In this document: positions 45,301-53,791 of the stretch, one piece after another
Layout: each line of letters opens with the position of its first letter
Numbering within the stretch: position 1 is the first letter of the stretch
DNA from: Rhodobacteraceae bacterium D3-12
GTDB lineage: Bacteria > Pseudomonadota > Alphaproteobacteria > Rhodobacterales > Rhodobacteraceae
Assembly: GCA_025916135.1 (NCBI GenBank)
Contig: CP104793.1
Span: forward strand, 558,001-622,000
Reading direction: 5' to 3'
Length of the DNA stretch: 64,000 bases
The notes under the pieces: model-generated
Databases searched by the model: none
The model's input: only the letters and a program-made list of their open reading frames with translations
What the model was told of the DNA's origin: nothing
Made by a program: the position numbers and the translations under genes

Positions 45301-46400
45301 ACATCTCAACACCATACGTAAAGCGTGACAGCTCTGTGGTGCATAGGCCGAGAAACTTTATGAGCAGGCTCGGCCATTATGCAAACAAGCATCCGGTGAT
45401 TTTTGTTTTTTCGACGCTGCTGTTGCTTGTCATTATCGGGCTCGGAGCTGTTATTCTGGATTGGGCGGTGTTTCGCGGAATATGGTCTGCACCAGATTCC
45501 CAGGCCTGCCGAGCAGAAGGAGTCGGTGCATGCTGGGCTGTCATCGGCGCACGCTGGCGGATCATTTTCTTTGGTCTCTACCCGTTTGATGAACAGTGGC
45601 GTTCGGCGATTGCATGCGCCGTCATGTTGGCCACTGCGATCACATCCTGTTTCCCGCGGTTCTGGACCTTTAAGCGGTTGTCGATCCTCTGGGTGGCTGG
45701 TTATGTCGTATTCTATATCCTCATGGGAGGCGGTGTGTTCGGGTTGAAACCGGTGACCGTGCAGAATTGGGGTGGTTTGGCGCTGACGTTCTTTGTGTTC
45801 GGAACCTGTACAATCCTAACCATGCCGCTCGCTGTTGTGCTCGTCTTGCTTCGGCAGTCATCGCTGTACATGATTTGGAAGCCTACACAGCTGATCATTG
45901 ATTTTGTCCGGTCGATGCCCTTGCTGGTGGTGATGTTCGTAACAGCGGTTATCGTGCCGTTCGGATTGCCCGATGCGCTGATCGGCGAAAAGCTATACCG
46001 GGTTATCCTTGGGTTTGCATTCTACAATGCCTGTTACCAAGCCGAAATCTTGCGCGGTGGCATCCAGAGTTTGCCACAGGGGCAGGACGAAGCCGCCAAG
46101 GCACTGGGTTTGTCCTATCGCCATCGCGTTAGCCGGATCATTCTGCCGCAAGCTTTCAAAATAACCTTGCCGGCAACGATCAATCAAATCGTAATCATCT
46201 TCCTCGAAACGCCATTGATAAGCATCATCGGCTTCTTTGAAGTCCTCGCTTCAGGCGCGGCTGCATTCGGCACTCTGGAATGGGGTGTCGCGGTCGCCGA
46301 AGTATATCTCTTCATTTCGATCGTCTTCTTCATGCTCTCCTTCTCGTTGTCTAGCTACGGCAGATTTCTGGAGAAGCATCTCAGTGTCAACGAAAGGTAA
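45297..46400 (+). CDS. Amino-acid ABC transporter permease (AapM-like)
   Basis: A 367-residue second permease with the EAA-like loop QDEAAKALGLSYRHRVSRIILPQAFKITLP. It has an N-terminal extension with extra hydrophobic segments typical of AapM/BztC. It overlaps the preceding gene by four bases and is followed after three bases by the ATPase gene. Confidence 0.87.
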   Translation: MNISTPYVKRDSSVVHRPRNFMSRLGHYANKHPVIFVFSTLLLLVIIGLGAVILDWAVFRGIWSAPDSQACRAEGVGACWAVIGARWRIIFFGLYPFDEQWRSAIACAVMLATAITSCFPRFWTFKRLSILWVAGYVVFYILMGGGVFGLKPVTVQNWGGLALTFFVFGTCTILTMPLAVVLVLLRQSSLYMIWKPTQLIIDFVRSMPLLVVMFVTAVIVPFGLPDALIGEKLYRVILGFAFYNACYQAEILRGGIQSLPQGQDEAAKALGLSYRHRVSRIILPQAFKITLPATINQIVIIFLETPLISIIGFFEVLASGAAAFGTLEWGVAVAEVYLFISIVFFMLSFSLSSYGRFLEKHLSVNER

Positions 46401-46403
46401 GTC

Positions 46404-47153
46404 ATGGACAATTCAACAGCCAACGCCGTCGCCATATCGGACCTCAACAAATACTACGCCAATTTTCATGCGCTTCATGACATCAATCTCGAAGTAAAGC
46501 AGAAAGAACGGATTGTGATTTGCGGGCCGTCAGGGTCGGGAAAATCCACGCTTATCCGGTGCATCAATCAGCTTGAGGAACATCAAGCCGGTGAAATCCG
46601 CATCTTTGGCGATGAGATCCGTGCTGATCGTCCGGATATCGAAGCACTCCGCCGTCAAACTGGAATGGTCTTTCAGGATTTTAACCTCTTTCCGCATATG
46701 ACCGTTCTGGAAAACTGCATTCTTTCCCCAATTCTGGTTCGCAAAGTGCCGCGCGCAGAAGCCGAGGAAATTGCGCGGGATTATCTGGCGAAAGTCCATG
46801 TGCCGGATCAGGCGGATAAATACCCGACCCAATTGTCGGGGGGGCAACAGCAAAGGGTAGCCATCGCACGAGCACTGTGCATGAGGCCCCAGATCATGCT
46901 GTTCGACGAGCCAACATCGGCACTTGACCCCGAGATGATCTCGGAGGTGCTGGACGTCATGGTCGAATTGGCGGGAACCGGTATGACCATGATCTGTGTC
47001 ACCCATGAAATGGGCTTTGCCCGTAAGGTTGCTGACCGGGTGATCTTCATGGATGCGGGCAGGATAGTCGAACAGAACGAGCCGGAACAGTTCTTTAACA
47101 ATCCGCAAAGCCCAAGAGCCAAACAATTTCTGGAACAGGTTTTGAGCCACTAA
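46404..47153 (+). CDS. Amino-acid ABC transporter ATP-binding protein (AapP-like)
   Basis: A 249-residue cytoplasmic ATPase: Walker [14 protein letters not shown] (about residues 39-51), Q-loop [11 protein letters not shown], signature [15 protein letters not shown], Walker [15 protein letters not shown] and switch His in [10 protein letters not shown]. It matches the polar amino acid transporter ATPase family (GlnQ/AapP) and completes the importer. Confidence 0.93.
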   Translation: MDNSTANAVAISDLNKYYANFHALHDINLEVKQKERIVICGPSGSGKSTLIRCINQLEEHQAGEIRIFGDEIRADRPDIEALRRQTGMVFQDFNLFPHMTVLENCILSPILVRKVPRAEAEEIARDYLAKVHVPDQADKYPTQLSGGQQQRVAIARALCMRPQIMLFDEPTSALDPEMISEVLDVMVELAGTGMTMICVTHEMGFARKVADRVIFMDAGRIVEQNEPEQFFNNPQSPRAKQFLEQVLSH

Positions 47154-47192
47154 TACGACGGCCCCTCGTCGAACAAATAAGGAGACCAAAGC

Positions 47193-48833
47193 ATGGCCAA
47201 CGAAAGCCCAAACACACACATGCAAGTTGATGCCGTGATCGTCGGAGCCGGAATTGCGGGAATGTATGCCATACACCGACTAACTCAGATGGGATTGTCT
47301 GTCTGTGCTTTTGAGCGTGGGGATGGTGTCGGTGGAACGTGGTACTGGAACCGTTATCCAGGTGCGCGGTGTGATGTTGAAAGTCTGGAGTATTGTTACT
47401 CGTTTTCGGAAGAACTGGTGCAAGAATGGTCATGGAAAGACCGTTATGCCGACCAGTCAGAAATCCTCTCCTATCTTGACCATGTGGCAGACCGGTTCGA
47501 CCTGCGGCGCCATATACAGTTTGAAACCGAGATTGAGAGCGCGGTCTACAATGACGAAACTGCCTTGTGGACTTTGACGACCAATCAAGGAACGAGTGTT
47601 TCAGCCAGATACTGCGTCATGGCGACTGGGAACCTCTCAAAGCCGCAGTTTCCCGCCGTACCGGGCTTGGAGCGGTTCAAGGGCGCTCTTCATCACACGG
47701 GTGCCTGGCCAAAGGACGGTTTGGATTTTACCGGCAAGCGAGTGGTTCAAATCGGTACGGGTGCGACGGGAATTCAGGTTGCACCGCGGATCGCCCCGCA
47801 AGCTGAGGCGTTGATTGTGTTGCAACGTACTGCCAACTTCTCGATCCCGGCTGGCCAGCGCCCGTTACCTGACGAAGCTCAACAAGAGTTTAGGGCGAGT
47901 TTTCCGGTAAAGCTCGATCTGGCGCTGAACGCGGCTTCGGGGATGGCCTATGTACCGGTTCCCGAGCAGTCGGCTTTGGACGTTACGGAAGAAGAGCGGA
48001 ACCGGATTTACGAAGAGCGGTGGCAGAACGGTGGCAGTTTCGCTTTTTCATCTTCGTTCAACGATATTCTCACGGACTTTGAAGCCAACCAAACGGCTGC
48101 CAATTTCGTGCGCGGCAAGATACGTAGTATCGTAAAGGACCCGGAAACCGCCGAGGCGCTATGCCCAAAGGACCACCCCTATGCCACCAAGCGTGTTTGT
48201 GTGGATAGCGGGTATTATGCCACATTTAACCGAGACAACGTGACGCTGGTCGATTTGAATGTCGAAAAGTTGCTTGAGTTTACCGAGAATGGTTTTCGGA
48301 CTTCAAAAAAGGAATATGAGGTTGATGCAGCCGTCTTTGCAACGGGATTCGATGCAATCACAGGCGCTGTTCTCGAGATGGATGTGCGGGGGAAAGGCGG
48401 ACTTAGCCTCAGGGATGCTTGGAATGATGCGCCCACTGCTTACTTGGGTCTACAGGCGGCCGGATTTCCCAATCTTTTCTTTGTCACCGGTCCAGGAAGC
48501 CCATCGGTCAAGGCGAATATGTTCAAGGCAATTGAACAACATGTGGATTGGATTGCTGACTGCATTCGTGACATGCGCGAACAGGGTATCGTTTCGATAG
48601 AAGCGGATGCGTCGGCCGAGGCAGAATGGGTCGCCCATGTGAAGGATTTGGCAGATTCCACGTTGTATCCGCTTGCCAAGTCTTGGTGGACCGGTGCCAA
48701 CGTGCCGGGGAAACCGCGCCACTTCATGATCTATATCGGGGGTTTTTCCACCTATCGGCAACTGTGTTTCGACGTCGCCGAGAATGGATATAAGGGGTTT
48801 CATCTCGAAAAAGAACCAGAGGTTTGCACCTGA
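47193..48833 (+). CDS. Type I Baeyer-Villiger / flavin-containing monooxygenase
   Basis: A 546-residue flavoprotein. It has an N-terminal FAD motif VIVGAGIAGMY, the GVGGTWYWNRYPGARCD segment typical of cyclohexanone-monooxygenase-like enzymes, the Baeyer-Villiger fingerprint FKGALHHTGAWP (residues 162-173, FxGxxxHxxxWP), and an NADPH Rossmann motif GTGATG (188-193). Such enzymes insert one oxygen atom into ketones or oxidise sulfur and nitrogen. Within this cluster sulfoxidation or oxygen-dependent C-S/C-C cleavage of the imported compound is plausible but unproven. AAGGAGA precedes the ATG. Confidence 0.85.
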   Translation: MANESPNTHMQVDAVIVGAGIAGMYAIHRLTQMGLSVCAFERGDGVGGTWYWNRYPGARCDVESLEYCYSFSEELVQEWSWKDRYADQSEILSYLDHVADRFDLRRHIQFETEIESAVYNDETALWTLTTNQGTSVSARYCVMATGNLSKPQFPAVPGLERFKGALHHTGAWPKDGLDFTGKRVVQIGTGATGIQVAPRIAPQAEALIVLQRTANFSIPAGQRPLPDEAQQEFRASFPVKLDLALNAASGMAYVPVPEQSALDVTEEERNRIYEERWQNGGSFAFSSSFNDILTDFEANQTAANFVRGKIRSIVKDPETAEALCPKDHPYATKRVCVDSGYYATFNRDNVTLVDLNVEKLLEFTENGFRTSKKEYEVDAAVFATGFDAITGAVLEMDVRGKGGLSLRDAWNDAPTAYLGLQAAGFPNLFFVTGPGSPSVKANMFKAIEQHVDWIADCIRDMREQGIVSIEADASAEAEWVAHVKDLADSTLYPLAKSWWTGANVPGKPRHFMIYIGGFSTYRQLCFDVAENGYKGFHLEKEPEVCT

Positions 48834-48873
48834 TCCCGCAGCGGGACCGGAGATTTCGAAAGGGCATTGAATC

Positions 48874-49605
48874 ATGGAACCAGTGCAACCTTTGGCCGTG
48901 ATCGTCGGCGGAGCCAATGGGATTGGTGCCGCCACCGCAACAGAGCTTGCAGCCCAAGGAATGAAGCCCATCCTATGCGATTTGGATGGTGAGCAAGCTT
49001 CTCTTGTGGCGGCGCAACTTGGCGGGCATGGGTTCACTCTTGATGTGACAGATCGGTCCGCATGTTTTGCGGTGGCCGAAGAGATATTCGCGCGGTTTGG
49101 CGCCGCATCTGTTCTTGTCAATTCCGCCGGTGTCGCACGGGTCGCGGCGATTGAGGATCAAGGTTCACCGGCTGCTTGGGATTCAAGTCTGGATGTGAAC
49201 CTGACTGGTAACTTCAACATGGTTCACAGCTTGCTTTCACAGCTTCGGGAAACCGCAGGTGTGATCGTCAACGTTGCCTCTGTCATGGCGCAGCGCAGCA
49301 GCGCGATGACACATGTTGGTTATAGCGCTTCGAAAGGTGGGGTATGTGCTCTTACGCGGGCGCTTTGCCGACAGCTTGCCGAAGATGGTATCCGTGTTAA
49401 TGCGGTTGCTCCCGGGTTCATTGAAACACCGATGCTTGCAGCCAATATGACCGATTTCGGCCCTCTGCTCGAGCAGCACGTTCCAATGAAGCGGCTAGGC
49501 CGCCCGGAGGAGGTTGCGAAAGTGATCGCTTTCCTCTGCTCCGACGCGGCCAGTTTTGTTTCAGGTGCGATCGTCCCAGTGGATGGAGGCTACCTTGTCG
49601 TCTGA
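48874..49605 (+). CDS. Short-chain dehydrogenase/reductase (plus strand)
   Basis: A 243-residue SDR: GGANGIGAATA cofactor motif (residues 11-21), NSAGVARVA, catalytic Ser/Tyr/Lys in the VASVMAQRS and YSASKGG regions, and FLCSDAASFVSGAIVPVDGGY at the C terminus. It follows the monooxygenase gene on the same strand with a short hairpin between (TCCCG/CGGGA near 48834). Likely oxidises or reduces a hydroxy/keto intermediate; substrate unknown. Confidence 0.85.
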   Translation: MEPVQPLAVIVGGANGIGAATATELAAQGMKPILCDLDGEQASLVAAQLGGHGFTLDVTDRSACFAVAEEIFARFGAASVLVNSAGVARVAAIEDQGSPAAWDSSLDVNLTGNFNMVHSLLSQLRETAGVIVNVASVMAQRSSAMTHVGYSASKGGVCALTRALCRQLAEDGIRVNAVAPGFIETPMLAANMTDFGPLLEQHVPMKRLGRPEEVAKVIAFLCSDAASFVSGAIVPVDGGYLVV

Positions 49606-49618
49606 CCCGTTTCTTCGT

Positions 49619-50359
49619 TTATCCAATATAGAAACCGCCCGATGCGATAACCGCTTCAGCCGTGATATAGCTTGCAGCGTCAGAACAAAGAAAGGCGATA
49701 ATGCTTGCCATTTCGGAGGGTTGCGCCGGACGTTTGAGCGGAACCATCTCCAACACTTCGGGGCTCAACAAATCGGCAGGGTCATCAGCCATCGGCGTCT
49801 CAACGATACCGGGATTGAGGCAGTTCACGCGCACCTTGGGCGCAAGCTCTTTAGCCAGTCCCCGCGTATAGGCCATGACACCGCCTTTGCTGGCGCCGTA
49901 GTGGCCACGGGTAAGGCGCCCGCCGAAATTCGCCGCAATAGAGGCAAGGTTTACGATGGCACCCCCTTCCGAAAAATGCGGGATCGCAGCGCGTGTGATG
50001 TAAAAAATCCCATCCAGATTGACGCCCATCATCTCGCGCCATTGCTCATCCGTCATTTCGGCGATGCTTTGCTTGCGATAGATCCCCGCCGCAGCCACAA
50101 GGTAGTCCAGACCCCCGAAAGCTTCGATACACGCGGCCACCGTGTTGTCGGCGCTGGCCCTGTCAGCAGCATCGTAGCCGAATGCGCTTGCTGTCTTGCC
50201 GGTGGGGTCAAGCACTTTGGCGGCCTCAGCTGCTGCGGACGCATTGATGTCCGCGAGCAATACCTTTGCTCCGAGCTGATGAAACAGTTCTGCGGTGGCC
50301 TTACCGATGCCGCTTCCTGCGCCGGTGATGAGTGCTGTTTTGCCGGAAAATTCAATCAT
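49619..50359 (-). CDS. Short-chain dehydrogenase/reductase (minus strand)
   Basis: A 246-residue SDR: GAGSGIGKATA near the N terminus, VAAAGIYRKQS, ASIAANFGG and YGASKGG catalytic positions, and LCSDAASYITAEAVIASGGFYIG at the end. It is convergent with the other SDR (13-bp gap) and divergent from ridA. The ATG at 50359 (MIEFSGKTALITGAG) is the family start. The two SDRs share ancestry but are clearly different enzymes; both are expected to work on intermediates of the cluster's pathway. Confidence 0.85.
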   Translation of the reverse strand: MIEFSGKTALITGAGSGIGKATAELFHQLGAKVLLADINASAAAEAAKVLDPTGKTASAFGYDAADRASADNTVAACIEAFGGLDYLVAAAGIYRKQSIAEMTDEQWREMMGVNLDGIFYITRAAIPHFSEGGAIVNLASIAANFGGRLTRGHYGASKGGVMAYTRGLAKELAPKVRVNCLNPGIVETPMADDPADLLSPEVLEMVPLKRPAQPSEMASIIAFLCSDAASYITAEAVIASGGFYIG

Positions 50360-50552
50360 TTTGGTCGTGCCTCCAATTGGACGTTTGGCGAAGAACAGGT
50401 GCTCTGTCACTCCGGAAAAGGGCGGGTGAGAGCGCGTGATAGCACGCGGTAGAATCGCCCTGAAGAAACTTATAAGACATTGAAAACAATAGTCAAATTA
50501 CGAAATTGGGACACTTCTTCCAATCTGTAAACGTGCAAAAAAGGATGATCGC

Positions 50553-50933
50553 ATGACCACCTCGAAAATCGTACAACCCTCCCAGTTCGGCTGGGCTAAA
50601 CCTTCGATGACTGTCGCCGAATGGAACGGTGACCTGCTTTACATATCGGGCCTCGTCGCCTTTCAGCACGATGGTTCGATCGCACCGGGTGGCATGTATG
50701 ATCAGGCCGTTTGCGTTTTCTCAAACTTGAAGACGGTGCTTGCTGAAGCGGGGCTAGAAATGGACAGTTTGCTGAAGATCAACTGTTTCCTCGCGGACCC
50801 TTCGAAGTTTGGTGAATTTGCCACCGCAAGAGCCGAGGCGTTTCCAGTCAGGCTGCCCGTTAACACAACCGTTGGCAGCACGCTTGTGATGCCGGAGTTG
50901 TTGGTTGAGGTTGATGCGATCGCCCGAAGGTAG
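50553..50933 (+). CDS. RidA/YjgF-family protein
   Basis: A 126-residue RidA-fold protein (YISGLVAFQHDGSI, QAVCVFSNLKTVLAEAGLEMDSLLKINCFL, VGSTLVMPELLVEVDAIARR). The family hydrolyses reactive enamines/imines formed in amino-acid metabolism; some members are specialised catabolic deaminases. Its presence hints that an imine or 2-aminoacrylate-like intermediate occurs in the pathway. Divergent from the minus-strand SDR gene with a 193-bp spacer. Confidence 0.85.
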   Translation: MTTSKIVQPSQFGWAKPSMTVAEWNGDLLYISGLVAFQHDGSIAPGGMYDQAVCVFSNLKTVLAEAGLEMDSLLKINCFLADPSKFGEFATARAEAFPVRLPVNTTVGSTLVMPELLVEVDAIARR

Positions 50934-51436
50934 CAGATGCTAGGCACGAAATAATTGGCAGGGCTTTGTAGAGTGCGATTTAGTGATACCCGCTTGAAAG
51001 TGGTCAAACGGTGTATTCGATAGACTGTGCGCCTTGTGGATTTTCTGCAGGTCGTGCATGGCAGGTTTGATCGTTGCTAAATCAGTGTGGCGGCTTCCAA
51101 TTGCCGCCCGCTGATGCCTTTGAGGCGTAGTCAGAGATGAAAGGGCGTTGCTTGCAGCAAGGCGATGCCCTTTAGCTCGGCCGTCCTTTCTACTTGGCCG
51201 TCAGACAAGCTTGAACTTAGGCGAGAGCAATCTTTAGCAACGATAACAGAAGTGCACCGGTGGTTGATGTTTGCATTTGGGATACTTCAATGCGGTTCCA
51301 TTCTGCGTGGTAGCGGCAGTAAAGGGACGTCAGGAATCTCGCCCAGAGAAAGCTGAGGAGGGATTAATGGACTCCAAAATGCAGTAACGCCAAATTTGGT
51401 GGGGCCGGACGTGACGTGCGCGCGGGTTGGCGCAGA
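50934..51436. other. Intergenic region with a strong hairpin
   Basis: About 500 bp without a convincing gene. At 51140-51173 AAAGGGC pairs with GCCCTTT and encloses a second palindrome CTTGCAGCAAG. It could end the ridA transcript, though it lies 200 bp downstream. Confidence 0.4.
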
Positions 51437-52501
51437 TTAAGGCACTAAAAGCGCGATCATTCCTAATCCCAACCCAATCAAAAGCGCTAGAGATAACAGA
51501 ACCGTTGCGATTACCCGCGTTCCGGCGTTCAATACCGAGCGTGCATCCACGTTCAACCCAAAGGCCGCCATTGCAATAATGGTCAACACAGTTGCACCCA
51601 TCGATATTATGGGGAGGATTCCTTGCGGAATGGCGTCGATGGATCTCAACCCGATCATTCCAAGAAAGCCAAAGATGAAGAGTGGTGGCACAAAACCATG
51701 CTTTCTAGTGCTCGACGTTCCAACGGACCGACCTTCGTCAGGCAAGCGGGAGGCGAGTATAGCCAACACAGTCGTTATCGGCCCCAGCATAAGCACGCGA
51801 ACGAGCTTCACGAGCGTTCCAATCTGCACCGCAGCCGCCCCCATAGGGGCCGCAGCGGCAAGGACTTGGGGCACGGCATAAACTGTCATTCCGGACAGGA
51901 CACCGTATTGCAGCGCTTGCAGCTCCGCGAGATGTCCAATCAGAGGTAAACCCAATACGACGAACACGCCAAGCACAGCAGTGAAGGTTATCGAGGCGCT
52001 GATGTCGTCGCTATTTGCATTGATTACCGGGGCAACGGCTGCAATGGCAGAGTTGCCGCAAATCCCGTTTCCGCAAGCAATCAGCAACGCCATTCGTGCC
52101 GGCAAGCCCATCAATCGACCTAGAAAATATGACCCAGGCACAACCAGAATCACGATCGCAACGATGCCAGTAAGCAGCGTCGGCTCTACGGCCATCAAGG
52201 TCTGAGCGCTTACAGCGGCGCCAAGCAGAACTATTGCAATCTCTAGCAGCACTTTTGACGAAAACGCTATACCAGCAAGGAAGCGCTTATGCGGTTGCCT
52301 GAGCGTTCGAAAGACAGCGCCGATCAGTATCGCTAGAACCAATGGCTCCAACCATATCGCGCCAAAGATCGCTTTCTCTATTTCTGCGGCAAGTACCGCC
52401 AGCAGCCCGATGGCCGCGCTCAGCACAAACCCTGGTAGGATCTCGAAAGCACGCATTCGCCTACAGCGTGTTGCTGAGAGTAAGTTAGAAGCGAGAGGCA
52501 T
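51437..52501 (-). CDS. YeiH/UPF0324-family putative sulfate/sulfite exporter
   Basis: A 354-residue protein with about ten hydrophobic segments and the family landmarks LEPLVLAILIGAVFRT, ACGNGICGNSAIAAVAPVI and VLTIIAMAAFGLNVDARSV. YeiH-type proteins are placed among putative sulfate exporters and are switched on by a LysR protein of the YeiE type during sulfite stress. The gene is divergent from a YeiE-like LysR gene. Next to a desulfinase that frees sulfite, export of sulfite or sulfate is a natural role. ATG 52501 has AAGGGA upstream; ATG 52456 is an alternative. Confidence 0.78.
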   Translation of the reverse strand: MPLASNLLSATRCRRMRAFEILPGFVLSAAIGLLAVLAAEIEKAIFGAIWLEPLVLAILIGAVFRTLRQPHKRFLAGIAFSSKVLLEIAIVLLGAAVSAQTLMAVEPTLLTGIVAIVILVVPGSYFLGRLMGLPARMALLIACGNGICGNSAIAAVAPVINANSDDISASITFTAVLGVFVVLGLPLIGHLAELQALQYGVLSGMTVYAVPQVLAAAAPMGAAAVQIGTLVKLVRVLMLGPITTVLAILASRLPDEGRSVGTSSTRKHGFVPPLFIFGFLGMIGLRSIDAIPQGILPIISMGATVLTIIAMAAFGLNVDARSVLNAGTRVIATVLLSLALLIGLGLGMIALLVP

Positions 52502-52613
52502 CGAGACATCCCTTGATCAAAGCCATCGTGACTTCAAAAAGCCTGTTACAATCAACCATTCAAACGAATTGTTTTTGTGATAATGAACGTAACTATCGAT
52601 TTATGAGGCCCAC

Positions 52614-53474
52614 ATGACCCCTGAGCAACTTCGTGTATTCGTCGCAGTGGCTGAAATGGAACATATGACACGTGCAGCCCGGTCTCTGAACATGACCCAA
52701 TCTACGGCTTCGGCGTCAATCTCGGCCTTGGAGGCACGCCATCAAGTTACCCTTTTTAATCGGATCGGAAGGGGGATCGTCTTAACCGAAGAGGGACGTG
52801 ACTTTTTGCCCGAAGCACGCGCAGTTCTGGCGCGGTTGAGCGAAGCTGAAGCAATGCTGCTTGAAACGCGCGATTTGATCCGAGGCCATATTCGGCTAAT
52901 CGCGAGTCAGACGATTGCAGGATACTGGCTGCCCGAGAAAATCGCGGCGTTTCGCAAGCGGTTTCCGGGGATCAAGATTACCCTTGGAATAGGCAACACT
53001 CAGGAAGCAATGCACGAAGTTCTACAGGGGACATTGGATTTGGCGTTGGTCGAAGGAGAGGTTTCTGATCCACGGCTTGTCAAGCAGCAGATTGGGGAAG
53101 ACAAATTATGTCTGGTTTACGCTCCTAATGGGAACGAGCACTTTTCAAGAAATGCTTTGGACCAAGCCAATTGGGTTCTACGTGAACCGGGGTCTGGCAC
53201 GCGTTCCAGCGCGGACGCAGCGCTAAATAAGCTGGATTTCCACTTACCCAAGCGTGAGGTTGGCCTTGTCTTGCCGTCAAACGAAGCGGTGATGTCCGCG
53301 GTAGAAGCCGGGGCCGGGGTAACCATCCTTTCCGCTTTTGTCGTGGAGAGGTCACTTATGATCGGAACCTTGCGTGAATACGACTTGGAGCTCCCTCCTC
53401 GGCCTTTTTATGCTTTGTTTCATCGTGATCATCGGATGAGCCGGGCAACGAAGGCATTTTTTGACATTTTTTGA
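52614..53474 (+). CDS. LysR-family regulator (YeiE-like), partner of the YeiH-type exporter
   Basis: A 286-residue LysR protein: helix-turn-helix HMTRAARSLNMTQSTASASISALEAR, then RGHIRLIASQTIAGYWLPEKIAAFRKRFP and an effector domain related to CysB/CbbR/YeiE proteins. It is divergent from the exporter gene with 112 bp between them. YeiE of enterobacteria senses sulfite and activates yeiH, so a similar sulfite-relief circuit is inferred. GAGG precedes the ATG. Confidence 0.78.
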   Translation: MTPEQLRVFVAVAEMEHMTRAARSLNMTQSTASASISALEARHQVTLFNRIGRGIVLTEEGRDFLPEARAVLARLSEAEAMLLETRDLIRGHIRLIASQTIAGYWLPEKIAAFRKRFPGIKITLGIGNTQEAMHEVLQGTLDLALVEGEVSDPRLVKQQIGEDKLCLVYAPNGNEHFSRNALDQANWVLREPGSGTRSSADAALNKLDFHLPKREVGLVLPSNEAVMSAVEAGAGVTILSAFVVERSLMIGTLREYDLELPPRPFYALFHRDHRMSRATKAFFDIF

Positions 53475-53551
53475 ACTACCCCGCGAAATTCGAACACTGA
53501 CGTAAGCTGCAATTTGTTGTCTGCTGATCTTCAACACGAAGGAAATCAGGA

Positions 53552-53603
53552 ATGTCGAAACGAAAGCAACATCACCCCGAGTTTAAGGCCAAGGTTGCGC
53601 TAC
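53552..53603 (+). pseudogene. Fragment of an IS3-family orfA (plus strand)
   Basis: ATG at 53552 opens MSKRKQHHPEFKAKVAL, the usual first residues of an IS3-family OrfA, and then stops matching. The element is cut off at about 53603, where an opposite-strand fragment of a different transposase begins. Confidence 0.7.
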
Positions 53604-53648
53604 GGCGTCCAGTTTGAACTCGTTCGTAAACCGTATTCCCTTACTCAT
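53600..53648 (-). pseudogene. Fragment of a second transposase orfA (minus strand)
   Basis: Read from 53648 on the minus strand the frame begins MSKGIRFTNEFKLDAV, typical for the start of another IS3-type OrfA, and breaks at the junction with the plus-strand fragment. It records two transposition or deletion events at the border between the two cargo modules. Confidence 0.65.
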
Positions 53649-53791
53649 ATCCGTCTCTCTTTGCTTCCAAAATTACCAAGCAAAGCGTCTACAAATCTAG
53701 GAGCACCTCATGAAGTAAAGGCTGGTGCCGTTTCATCCGAACACTTTGTCGCGGATGCGTACCGTTGACGCTGACTTGATCGCTCGGGCCG

